The notes beneath the pieces were generated by a model that worked only from the letters and a program-made list of their open reading frames with translations, made no database searches and was not told the DNA's origin. From contig JARGSG010000066.1 in the NCBI GenBank assembly GCA_030374805.1, positions 186,001 through 250,000 on the forward strand: DNA of 64,000 bases. Reading direction: 5' to 3'. Positions 55,035 through 64,000 of this stretch are shown here, piece after piece (within the stretch, counting starts at the first letter, position 1; each line of letters opens with the position of its first letter). Both the position numbers and the translations under genes were made by a program. The stretch comes from Gracilaria gracilis. Taxonomy: Eukaryota; Rhodophyta; Florideophyceae; Gracilariales; Gracilariaceae.

Positions 55035-58000
55035 ATGTCTTGGCCACAACAATACCCCCCACAATACATACCGCAGTACCAACAGCAGTACCAGCAGCAG
55101 CTCCCGGCACCACCAGGTTTCCACGTTCCCCAAACTTCCCCTACACCACCACCAGTGGATATAACATCCGAGGCCGACACGGAAGTCACGGGTAAGTTTA
55201 TGCTCGACAGTGGCGCACACCCGACACACGTCACACAACCAACACACCAAATGACCCCCCTGACCACACCCACTTTCACATCCACTGCAACACAACAGCA
55301 GAGCAAGTGCACCCACCATGGTACAATAACAATACTTCCCAAAAGGAATAGGCTCACACTGAGGAGCTACGCGGTCGCCAACAAGCATCTCAAGCATAAC
55401 CTTCTCTCAGTCAAGGATCTCGCCACACGCTATGGGCTAGTGGCCTTCACAGGCAAAAACGGATACGTTATCGACACTAAACATGGAGACCCACACACAA
55501 TAGCGACAGCACCATGGACTGGCCAACAATACGAGATGAAAGCCTTCATAATACAACCCACATATGCGTACACATCCAGAACCCTTCCCCATAAACGTAC
55601 CCGACGAACCAAGAAATCCATAGCAAAGAACACCAACCCGGTCGAACGTGCACCCCTGCCTGACACCAAGACACTTCCCATCGCCCGACAAAAACCTCAA
55701 ACCCCACGAGTACTCATCCAGCATCTTCACAACCCCACCCAAACACTCAAACGAGCCAACGTGCAATTACAAATGCATGAATGGCATCTGAAACTCAATC
55801 ATGCCAACACCACCAAATTGGCCAACGCGGCCAGACACAGACTCATACCAACAATGCCCACCTTCCTCCCCTGGAACGCGCCTATAACATGCTCGGCATG
55901 TCACGACGCCAAACTCTACCCCGCTCCACACAAACCAACGACCCACCATTACCCCACAGGAGCATATATTAGCTCCGACACATGCGGACCGGTGAAACCA
56001 ACTTCCACACACGGCAACAACCACATCCTCATACTCATTTGTGCCACCAGCCGATTTGCGTTCGCTCACTTCGTGAAGGATCGTAAGGACATTCCACAAT
56101 ACATCGACGAGACCTTACATCACATACCCGACAAAATGGGACACCCACTCACCGACTTCCGTAGCGACAACGCTAAAGAATACACATCATCGCGAATCCA
56201 GCAAATACATAAACAACACAGAGTCACACACCACCTCCGCACTCCCCATCAGCCACAGGAGAACTCCATCGCGGAGCGTTTCAATCGAACAGTCATGGAG
56301 TCCGCACGAGCCCTCCTCAAAGCAGCCAACCTACCCGACCAATACTGGGAAGATGCAGCCCGCGACACAGTATTCAAATACAACCTCATGCACCACAGCG
56401 CCATCAACACATCTCCCTATCAAATGTGGTACAGTACCAATCCAGTACCCACAAGACTCTTCACGTTTGGACAGCTCGGAACCACACCAATCTATGCTCC
56501 CAAGTCAAAAATGGAGCGAAGAGCCCAAGCTGTACGCTACATGTACGCAAACTCATTCACGCATGTCACAGTTCTGAACGTTCACACCAACAAATACCAC
56601 ACAATACGCACGAAAGACTTCCACCCATACCACAAAGCAACCGATCCCACTAATACCACCACACACGCATTCAAAGCACAAGCAGCCACGAAGCAACAAG
56701 TTCCAACGGAAATCACAATCGGTACGGCGCCCCCAGCAAATCTGCAACAAGCGCGCCAATACCCCGACGCTAAACAGTGGGAAACAGCCCACAACACAGA
56801 ACTGCATAACCTGGACCAACACAACAGCATACAATGGCTATCCCGTAACTTCACCCCCCCGCCAGAAGCTATCATACCACTCATGATGATATATAGATAC
56901 AAACGGTCAGCGGAAGGTAACATCACGCAACGCAAAGCACGCTGCAACCTCAGAGGAGACCTTATGCAGCCAGGGCTCCACTTCAACCCAAAACATCGAA
57001 CCACATACACAGCCGACAGGACAACACAGCAAATGCTCATTGCCCTATACGCCATACATCAACTTCCACTCGAACACTTTGACATCAAGTCCGCTTACCT
57101 CCCTGAACAATACCAACACGACAAGCCGGTATACGTCCACCAGATGCCCAACTTCGACGGTTCGTATACACACAACAGTGACCACGGCCTACTCAAAGGC
57201 AATCTTTACGGCTCCCCCCCAGCCGCATATTATTACAACCACGGTTTACAAACATTCCTATCCAGCATCAACTTCCAACAATCAGAACATGATCCCTGCC
57301 TCTACACAAAACAAACCTCCAAAGGATGGACAATTGTCAGCACCACGACCGACGAATTCCTAGTACTGGCGTCATCACAAGACCACATAGACAGACTCCA
57401 CAAGCAACTACTCAGCAAATACAAAGTAAAACGTCTCGGGTCACCCACACGAATACTGAATTGGGCAGTCCGCAGAACTTCATCGGGCCAAGTCCATCTG
57501 TCACAGCCGGACACAATCGACGCCATTCTCGAAGAGACGAACATGGCCGACTGCAATCCCACCTGCACCCCGTATGCCAGCCTTAAGACACTCGACCAGC
57601 AAGAAAGCACCAAACCCTTGAGCGATACAGAATCAAGGACATACAGAAGCATATTAGGAGAAATCAGATACATCACAGACAGCACACGCCCCGACATAAC
57701 TTACGCAACCAATCGCCTCTCTCAACATATGAACAAACCGCAAAGGCACCATTGGCAAGCCATGAAGACACTCCTGCGCTACCTTAAAGGAACCCGCACG
57801 CATGGACTACTGTTTTCACCAAAAACGAATACCCCATGTACACTTCTCGAATTATACAGCGACGCCGACTTCGCAAACGGAAAAGATCGCAAATCAATTA
57901 CAGGCAATGTCCACCTATTAGGAGACACACCTATATCATGGAACTCAAGCAAACAGAACGTAATAGCTCTTTCAACCACGGAGGCAGAATACATATCTGC

Positions 58001-58322
58001 AACAAACGCCACCCGCCACACCAAATGGCTTCGCTATCTTCTCGAGGCCACGAAAATGGCGGAACCCGAAGCTACGCCCCACCGCATCGAAAACCAATCG
58101 GCCATACTGGTCGCTACCAACCAGGCCCCAACGAAACGAAAGAAGTATATTGACATCCGACACCACTTCTTGCAGCACCATATAGCGGAAGGAGCCATTG
58201 CCATATCCCGGGTCCCCACAACCGACATGTTGGCAGACATATTCACGAAGCCCTTGCACCGAGACAGATTTGTATCTCTACGACATCGTCTCAACATAGC
58301 CCCAGCCCCAGTCAAAATGTGA
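55035..58322 (+). CDS. copia pol: protease, integrase, RT, RNase H
   Basis: This 1095-residue frame has protease FMLDSGAHPTHV near 55196, the integrase zinc finger (HEWHLKLNHAN, CSACHDAK), the integrase core with Asp in SSDTCGPV, Asp in RSDNAKEYTS and Glu in PQENSIAERFNR, RT from about 56770 with FDIKSAYLPEQ, and RNase H with YSDADFANGKDRKS and STTEAEYISA, ending with DIFTKPLHRDRF. The RT active site, usually YVDD, is TTDE here (57345-57356), so the second Asp is Glu. The frame is open upstream to 54933; 55035 is the first ATG. Confidence 0.93.
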   Translation: MSWPQQYPPQYIPQYQQQYQQQLPAPPGFHVPQTSPTPPPVDITSEADTEVTGKFMLDSGAHPTHVTQPTHQMTPLTTPTFTSTATQQQSKCTHHGTITILPKRNRLTLRSYAVANKHLKHNLLSVKDLATRYGLVAFTGKNGYVIDTKHGDPHTIATAPWTGQQYEMKAFIIQPTYAYTSRTLPHKRTRRTKKSIAKNTNPVERAPLPDTKTLPIARQKPQTPRVLIQHLHNPTQTLKRANVQLQMHEWHLKLNHANTTKLANAARHRLIPTMPTFLPWNAPITCSACHDAKLYPAPHKPTTHHYPTGAYISSDTCGPVKPTSTHGNNHILILICATSRFAFAHFVKDRKDIPQYIDETLHHIPDKMGHPLTDFRSDNAKEYTSSRIQQIHKQHRVTHHLRTPHQPQENSIAERFNRTVMESARALLKAANLPDQYWEDAARDTVFKYNLMHHSAINTSPYQMWYSTNPVPTRLFTFGQLGTTPIYAPKSKMERRAQAVRYMYANSFTHVTVLNVHTNKYHTIRTKDFHPYHKATDPTNTTTHAFKAQAATKQQVPTEITIGTAPPANLQQARQYPDAKQWETAHNTELHNLDQHNSIQWLSRNFTPPPEAIIPLMMIYRYKRSAEGNITQRKARCNLRGDLMQPGLHFNPKHRTTYTADRTTQQMLIALYAIHQLPLEHFDIKSAYLPEQYQHDKPVYVHQMPNFDGSYTHNSDHGLLKGNLYGSPPAAYYYNHGLQTFLSSINFQQSEHDPCLYTKQTSKGWTIVSTTTDEFLVLASSQDHIDRLHKQLLSKYKVKRLGSPTRILNWAVRRTSSGQVHLSQPDTIDAILEETNMADCNPTCTPYASLKTLDQQESTKPLSDTESRTYRSILGEIRYITDSTRPDITYATNRLSQHMNKPQRHHWQAMKTLLRYLKGTRTHGLLFSPKTNTPCTLLELYSDADFANGKDRKSITGNVHLLGDTPISWNSSKQNVIALSTTEAEYISATNATRHTKWLRYLLEATKMAEPEATPHRIENQSAILVATNQAPTKRKKYIDIRHHFLQHHIAEGAIAISRVPTTDMLADIFTKPLHRDRFVSLRHRLNIAPAPVKM

Positions 58323-58328
58323 ATCACC

Positions 58329-58337
58329 ACCGGGGAC
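58329..58337 (+). other. polypurine tract of copia element
   Basis: ACCGGGGAC directly precedes the 3' LTR start TGTCAATC. Confidence 0.55.
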
Positions 58338-58475
58338 TGTCAATCAGCAACTCATCTATTGCTGATCCACATTTTTTTCCTCGCCAATCAGCATTACAGT
58401 AGACACTCTACTAGATAAGCACCAGATGAGCGAGCTCACGAAGTAAACGGCTCCGGCCAGAGGTTCTTCTCCACA
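58338..58475 (+). repeat. 3' LTR of copia element (138 bp)
   Basis: Starts TGTCAATCAGCA after the polypurine tract and ends TTCTCCACA before the target duplication GTTGG. Confidence 0.85.
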
Positions 58476-58480
58476 GTTGG

Positions 58481-59433
58481 TTCGACGTTTTCCAACGTCT
58501 GTCTCTCCATCATTTCTTATCCATTTTGTCTCATCTTTAGTGCATCGGAAAGGTCTTTGTCTCCGCTTTCAAGCGATGCTAGACGCGTCACTGTGTGACC
58601 TCCATCACACTCAGTATGTTCGACTGCACGCATATCCCCAAAACACATCAAATTCGCATAAAACTCAAAACAGTAAATCTCATACACATGTCAGATTCTG
58701 TACTACTTTTTGCCTGAGGCATCCCACACAATGTCCTTCAGACTTCTTAACGCAGGCTCGGAGTCCGTCTCGACATTATTGTACTTTCCCTGGAACGTTA
58801 GCGGCCGTTGTAATAGTCAAGAAACGCATTCTGGCAAGAGTACTGATTGGTATCAGGGTTTGCGAATGGTGTTACTCGTCATTTAGAGAGTTGTTGTGGT
58901 TTAATGGGTCATATGAATCTGGTGTCTACATGTGCATTCGGTGTTATGAAGAGTCTTGCTGTGTCTTACGAACAATTGGAGAATTGTCGTCATAAGTTCT
59001 CATGGTATCCGATGTAGCTTGTAGGTCTTCAGGGAGGAGCTGGCCGACTTGGCGAAAAATAGGGGTGCAAGGCACCAGATATGAAAAGACACATTAAAAA
59101 TTAACAGACACATTTGCTGTAGGCGTGTTAGTTGCTACTTGGGGGACGGAGAATCGACGCACTGTGATATATGTCAAAAAAGAGCCTGAGAACCTCCCTT
59201 TTTATGTCACAAAATTAACAACGATCCCCCCTTGATATTGTAACGCTCTCAGAACCTCCCCATCCCCTGTGCTCCCGCCAAGTGTCTGTAGCCTTCCTAT
59301 CAGAGTTCCTCATTGGCCGCCGCCCATTCCAGGGCGTGACACAAACTCGGTGACGCCCAGCGGCTTTTGATGCGACCGGTGTTGCGCTTTTGTGGCCGAC
59401 GTCAGCTTCAGTTCAAAAAGTCCGCGCTTTTGA
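58481..59433. other. region between copia and Ulp1 gene, nothing recognised
   Basis: A plus-strand frame at 58477-58995 opens inside the target duplication without ATG and has no domain. The region may include the 5' end of the Mutator-like element, but terminal inverted repeats could not be identified. Confidence 0.4.
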
Positions 59434-59544
59434 GACCTCAAAAACGCAAGGACGCAAAATGGATCAAGCTTCTTCGATCGAAATGCCATAAACCAAAATG
59501 CGCCACGACAAAATTGCGTAAGCTGCTTAGTTGATTACAAGAAG

Positions 59545-60534
59545 GTGCTAACTTTTCGTAATGCCCGCGACTGTTTTGTGCGCTTCCCGCCAGAACATCC
59601 GTTGGACCACGCCATTTTCAACTTTTGCGATTCCCGGAATAAAGATTTGGCAGATGAACTTGACGAAAGTTTTCTTCCGGTGAAGAGTGCGTCGGAAATT
59701 GCTGGCTCAGTAGACCCGGGAGACCGTGAGCTCACTTTTTTGGAGAAGAATAAACTACATCAAGTATTCAAGGAGATTTCGAGGTTCTTCAATGATTTCA
59801 CAAAGCAGACAACTATTGTGTTCCACCGGAAATCTACTGGTGGTTTCAATGAACTTCGAAAGTTGTGGTATCATCTAGTATCCGAGATAGAGAATGCGAC
59901 AGATTGCAAGGGTACGGTTGGGATCCATTTCGTGAAGTCGTCAAGGAAGGGTAATTGGTTCTGTAACGTGCTACTGGGATCTGGGATTATGGAATTGGAG
60001 CCTATGCGCGGTGTAGTTTACATTCCTGCCGACACAGGGTGCCTAATTGGCCGTCATGCGGAGAGCTTTGAAACACAGTCTAAATCTGATGAGCTTAATG
60101 TGCTTAATACGTACAAGAAGAGATTTGTGGATAGGGTGTATCTGAGTCCTGGGAGAGTGTCGAAGATACTTATGCCGGTAAATGTGAAGAATACCCATTG
60201 GGGAGTGTTGTTCGCGGAGCGGATCGAAAGGAAAAAGTGGAGAATGTACTGGGGTGACAGTTTACGATGGGCATGTCCTGAGAAGTGTAGAACTTTATTA
60301 TCCGTGATGATATCATTTGCTCTCGGAGAGGATGCTGACTGGCACTATCCAACAGAGAATTATATGCTCGACATCTTGAGTTACGTGACACAAAAAGATT
60401 CCTACAGCTGTGGTCCCTATGTGCTGTCCATGATGGCACACTTTGCGCGTACCAGAGGAGTGATGCCAAGCGAAAGCTTTGTACGCGGCCATCGTACAGC
60501 ACTCGCAGAACACTACCGAATGGCTTGTGTGTAA
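59545..60534 (+). CDS. Ulp1-type (C48) cysteine protease of a Mutator-like element
   Basis: About 329 residues are shown; the frame is open from 59434 but has no ATG, so the true start, possibly an upstream exon, is unknown. The C-terminal half has the Ulp1 catalytic layout: His218 in VNVKNTHWGVLF, Asp238 in MYWGDSL, the oxyanion Gln283 and Cys289 in QKDSYSCGPYVLSMMAHFA. Ulp1 proteases cut SUMO or related ubiquitin-like proteins. Copies next to Mutator transposases are known from plants. It ends at TAA 60532, 12 bp before the start of the transposase frame, so both probably belong to one element. Confidence 0.85.
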   Translation: MLTFRNARDCFVRFPPEHPLDHAIFNFCDSRNKDLADELDESFLPVKSASEIAGSVDPGDRELTFLEKNKLHQVFKEISRFFNDFTKQTTIVFHRKSTGGFNELRKLWYHLVSEIENATDCKGTVGIHFVKSSRKGNWFCNVLLGSGIMELEPMRGVVYIPADTGCLIGRHAESFETQSKSDELNVLNTYKKRFVDRVYLSPGRVSKILMPVNVKNTHWGVLFAERIERKKWRMYWGDSLRWACPEKCRTLLSVMISFALGEDADWHYPTENYMLDILSYVTQKDSYSCGPYVLSMMAHFARTRGVMPSESFVRGHRTALAEHYRMACV

Positions 60535-60546
60535 TCCCGTGTACGT

Positions 60547-63500
60547 ATGGTCATAGCTATTAATCACCGAATCACCGTCATTAACGCTTTCATAGTAGAC
60601 GAGAAACACATGCGTATTCGGGAGCGCAGGTTTGCTGCAAGACACGCAATCGATAGAGTTTCTGGGTGCAAACGAGATTCTCACACCAAGCGAGTTGAGC
60701 AGTCGATGCAAGACAAAGAGGATACCGGGGAGGAATTGACAGAGGCCCAGGGACAGCAGCGCAAGGGGTCTCATAGTGGTAGTGGGAAGAGAATAGAATT
60801 GAAGACACGGACGAGAAGACTCCGTACTGTTAATGTTAAGGAAGGGGGCGAGAAGTGCTCGGAGCGGGAGAACGAAGAAGTTGTGAGGAAGTCTAAGGTT
60901 GACACAGACTGTTCTACAGAAAGCAATTCGGTTCTTCACGGTAGAGGCCTTGTTCCCAAGAATGGGAGTGCCGCAAGGGATAGAATTGCTTTGAAAGGCA
61001 AAAGCAACTCTCAATCACAACCGCAGGAAAATGTCAACGAGGGCGAACAGGGGCCCACTGTAGAGGAAAGAGATTTGTACGACCTGCCTGGTTATATACA
61101 TGATCTTTATTTGCAGGAAGGCTACGAGTATGGGGTCAAGTTTTGCAAGCAGGTGTCGGGAACGAAAAGATATCGTCTTAATGTGAGGCTGCGGTGCCTA
61201 AAGTACAAGAAAAGGCCACCTGGGTATGGATGTAAAGCCGCATTTATGGCAAAAGCGCGAGTTGATGGCAAGGGATGGATTATATCTGGCTCAGATGTTC
61301 ATAATCACGAGCGACTAACGGCAGACTGGCGTGTGAACAATAAGAAGGGCAGAGATGCGGTGAAGTCCGCCATTAAGAAGAACAGTCCGGATGGTTTTCG
61401 TATACCTTTCATTCATTTTACGCCCCCTACGAAGTTCAACAACACTCAAGCTCAAGCTCGGGAGAATAATGCTTCTGACGAGGAGTTCATGGAGGACCTG
61501 GTTCCTCGTCGAACTCAGAGCGTCCAAGATTGGCTGACACAATACAGCAAGCGAGGAAAGGATGACGAGTGTATGCAATCCAAGTCAATGGAACAGCCAG
61601 TTCTGGATCCTGATATCATACATATTGATGATGGTGACAATGGAGGACCCGTTCACAATGAGGGTTCCAATTCTGTGATGGCCATTTCTGCATCTGAGGA
61701 TAGCGATGCAATCGATGTTACGGAGCTGCAGAACAAACAAGAGAGTCCGGAACTGGTAAGTTATGAATGTAGGATAGTGTGTCGTCCAAAATGGAGGATT
61801 CTAACCACTTGTGTTTGGCAATGTCCTGACATTGTGCTTGAAGCCATCCTCATATCCGCAATTGGGACGAACTACTGGTGTTCCAAACGACAAACAGATC
61901 CTAGTAGGAAGTGAGGAGGACGATACGGGAGGAAGAGGGGGCTGTTCTACAAGCGGTACAGGAGAATCCGCCTCTACAACTTCACTTCAGATCTGTACTG
62001 AGGAAAAATACGTTAGAAGCGGATTCGTTGCCTATCTAGACCAAATGGATGGCGTGGATTCTACTGAAGTCCTGCAGCATTTGCAAGTCATTGCCGAAAA
62101 CTTCGGATTTAAGCTCTCAAATCGAGACTCGAAGTATGGGGAAGAAGATAGGCATAAGGTTCTACTTCGAGGATATCTGAAATGCTCATTGTTGACTAAT
62201 GAGCAGTACAAATGTCTGTATAAGTTCAAGTTACGGCGAGTGAGAACTAGTTCCACGGGGACAAAGAAACATATTCTGTCACCAAACTTTTCAAGGGCAT
62301 TCCACAATCATTCTTCCACCAAGTCTTCGTTTCACACCATATTACCATCGGAGATGGAACGAGAGGCTAGTTATTTACGTCATAACCTATATCTACGCTA
62401 CAATACTGTACTCACTCTCGTGGAGGACAAGTTTGGCGTGAAGGTGGACAAAACACTATTTCGAAAACGACTGAAGTACATATCTGATACACGGTATCCG
62501 AAGCAGAAAGAGTGTCTTCGACTGTATCACAATCTCCTATCGTTACAGTCTCAGGATCAAAGGAACAGAGTGTATTGTGATACAGGGGCTGACAACGAAC
62601 TACAGTTCGTCTCTTGGTGTTTACACCAATGGAGATGTGATTTTGAGAGGTTCGGAATTGTTCCCGGGGTTTCAATAGACTGCAAGGCAGTTGCAAATAG
62701 GTTTAACATCCCGCTCATCAGTGTGAATGGGAGAGATAACAATGGACGAATGAGGACCTTCTTCATGGGATACATTATTAATGAGACAATGGAAAGTTTC
62801 GTGTGGTTTCTTCAACGCTTTAAAGAATGCCTTCGAATTTCACCGAGCTGCTTTGCTATCGACCAGTGCGCAGCGCTTATTGGAGCCCTACGCCAGGTGT
62901 TTCCGTGTTCCTCCATTACGTTAGACGATTGGAATATTAATAAGAATCAGTGTCCAAACGCAGAGAGATGGTGCAAGTCCATACGAAGGACGGGATGGGG
63001 AAAGGAAATGGGGGACGCATTGCACAAGCTGAGACAATCGATAACTTTGGAAGCATTTCAGAAACAGCGGTTGGCGTTGGAGCAACGGTTCTTTACGAAC
63101 TTTAATGCGGCACCACCCCGATGGTACAACTTTTTGTACCACGAAAACCCTGATATGGTCGTCCGCTGCTACAAAGACCTTAGCAATCCACGCCGGTTCT
63201 TCTTTCAAGGCAGCTGTTACTCAGAAGCATCGCATTCGAGATACAAGCGGTATATACTCTCCAATGACGTTCCATTATCCGAAGTGTCTCTTATTATGAG
63301 GGATATAACCGCGCGATTGGAAGAAGAACGGGGTCAAAAGGCATCATGGGGTGACACGGCGTTACGAAATAAGCTCGTAACGTCTGGACTTCCGTTAACA
63401 ACCAGTACTTCAACCCGAATGGTTCAGACGTACACGCCCTACAGCCTTACCAAATTTCTTGAGTGTAGTGCTCGGTTCTCCGCATACTTCCAAGTTACTG

Positions 63501-64000
63501 ACGCCGTTGTCCTCCCCACGCGAGATGCTCTTTTCAACTTTGATGTATATGTAGAGGATCTCGACATATCCTCGGAACACCCACTTGCGGCTTTCACAAT
63601 CCGAAGGTCGCATAACACCGACAGCAATAACCCTGAGATTTATAACGCCTACTTTTCAACGAATCCCTCCGTCCACAGTCCAGCGACCGTACTTGGGGGC
63701 TGCTCATGTCGTGATATGACAGCATCCGGCATTCCATGCTGCCACCTCACACGTCTGTTTGTCACATTCGACGACGTTTGTGATAGATGGCCTCAAGTGC
63801 GGACAGCAATTCACATTCGATTCCGTATAGAGGATCTCTGGCATCCATACTGGTGTAGAGATCCTCTGAATTGGCCACTAGCCGATATCCTTTGCTTGAG
63901 AGCGAGAATGGGGCCAACCTCCGAGGACGGACAGCCTCTGTTCCAAAACGAATGGAAGGAAAGATTTAGTTCCCAAACGAACACCGGAAACCACCCACAC
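60547..64000 (+). CDS. MULE transposase with FAR1-like zinc finger and SWIM finger (3' end outside window)
   Basis: Exon 1 (60547-61755) and exon 2 (61898 to the window edge) give over 1100 residues. A Ser/Lys/Glu-rich leader is followed by a FAR1/WRKY-GCM1-like finger at about 205-256 (RLRCLKYKKRPPGYGCK, later DVHNHERL). Exon 2 carries the DDE region with Asp in VSIDCKAVANRF (62678) and Asp in CFAIDQCAALIGALRQVFP (62861), and a SWIM finger GGCSCRDMTASGIPCCHL near 63694-63750. The frame is open to the end. The ATG at 60547 is the first after the protease stop, but the leader is poorly conserved so a later Met is possible. It would cut and move the element; it could also be a domesticated regulator. 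Confidence 0.85.
61756..61897 (+). other. intron in the MULE transposase gene (142 bp, phase 0)
   Basis: Donor CTG|GTAAGT and acceptor AAACAG|ATC. Removal joins the frame of the FAR1-like exon to the frame that codes the DDE and SWIM regions; unspliced reading ends at TGA at 61912-61914. The join is inferred from frames and splice sites. Confidence 0.75.

Larger units (their letters stand above)
53879..58475 (+). mobile_element. Ty1/copia retrotransposon with very short LTRs
   Basis: Order is LTR, primer-binding site, gag, protease, integrase, RT, RNase H, polypurine tract, LTR. Integrase before RT is diagnostic for Ty1/copia. GTTGG flanks both sides (53874-53878 and 58476-58480). The LTRs are only 94 and 138 bp. 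Codon use is Cys-poor and very C/A-rich on the coding strand, unlike the neighbouring genes. Pol is open throughout; gag has a frameshift and one stop. Confidence 0.95.

Noticed and set aside
58477-58995. Plus-strand frame of 172 codons after the copia element
   Set aside because: It has no ATG, starts in the target duplication, and has no recognisable domain or promoter.
1-64000. In-frame stops in several transposon genes as a sign of an altered genetic code
   Set aside because: MutS2, DnaE, LigA, LSm6 and the MULE frames use the standard code, and all three stop codons occur as interruptions in decayed elements, which fits mutation.

Overview
This is a eukaryotic nuclear window, probably from a plastid-bearing alga and most likely a red alga. 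The genes are intron-poor and rich in LTR retrotransposons. An LSm6 spliceosomal gene and GT-AG introns show it is eukaryotic. Three bacterial-type DNA-maintenance genes carry N-terminal extensions with an early phenylalanine, as in red-algal and glaucophyte plastid transit peptides. The species is an inference.

Layout. 1-5870: right-hand part of a degenerate Ty3/gypsy element (minus strand) with its 5' LTR. 6083-7574: piggyBac transposase pseudogene, cut by a second Ty3/gypsy element. 7575-18884: complete but decayed 11.3-kb chromodomain Ty3 element with matched 852-bp LTRs, carrying an intact 652-codon ORF on the opposite strand. 20553-32834: gene island with MutS2 (one intron), LSm6, a very long DnaE-type DNA polymerase III alpha subunit, and NAD+-dependent DNA ligase LigA. 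33200-38701: weak hypothetical ORFs, a BTB/BACK-like protein and a three-pass membrane protein. 39341-50546: two Ty3-like elements in tandem sharing the middle LTR (LTR-internal-LTR-internal-LTR), bounded by one 5-bp target duplication; neither internal region encodes an integrase. 51186-51553: a MITE with TA target duplication. 52093-52686: secreted-protein gene with TATA box and AATAAA. 53879-58475: Ty1/copia element with very short LTRs. 59434-64000: Mutator-like element with a Ulp1-type protease gene followed by a MULE transposase gene (FAR1-like zinc finger, DDE region, SWIM finger) that runs off the window.

How the genes relate. MutS2, DnaE and LigA would form polymerase, ligase and recombination/repair parts of a bacterial-style plastid DNA maintenance set now encoded in the nucleus. 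DnaE and LigA are convergent, 128 bp apart. The DnaE protein is continuous across the site where cyanobacterial DnaE is split by an intein. Its last ~450 residues resemble a tandem hot-dog acyl-CoA thioesterase of the ACOT9 kind. These points, the antisense ORF and the integrase-less tandem retroelement are the most unusual items here.
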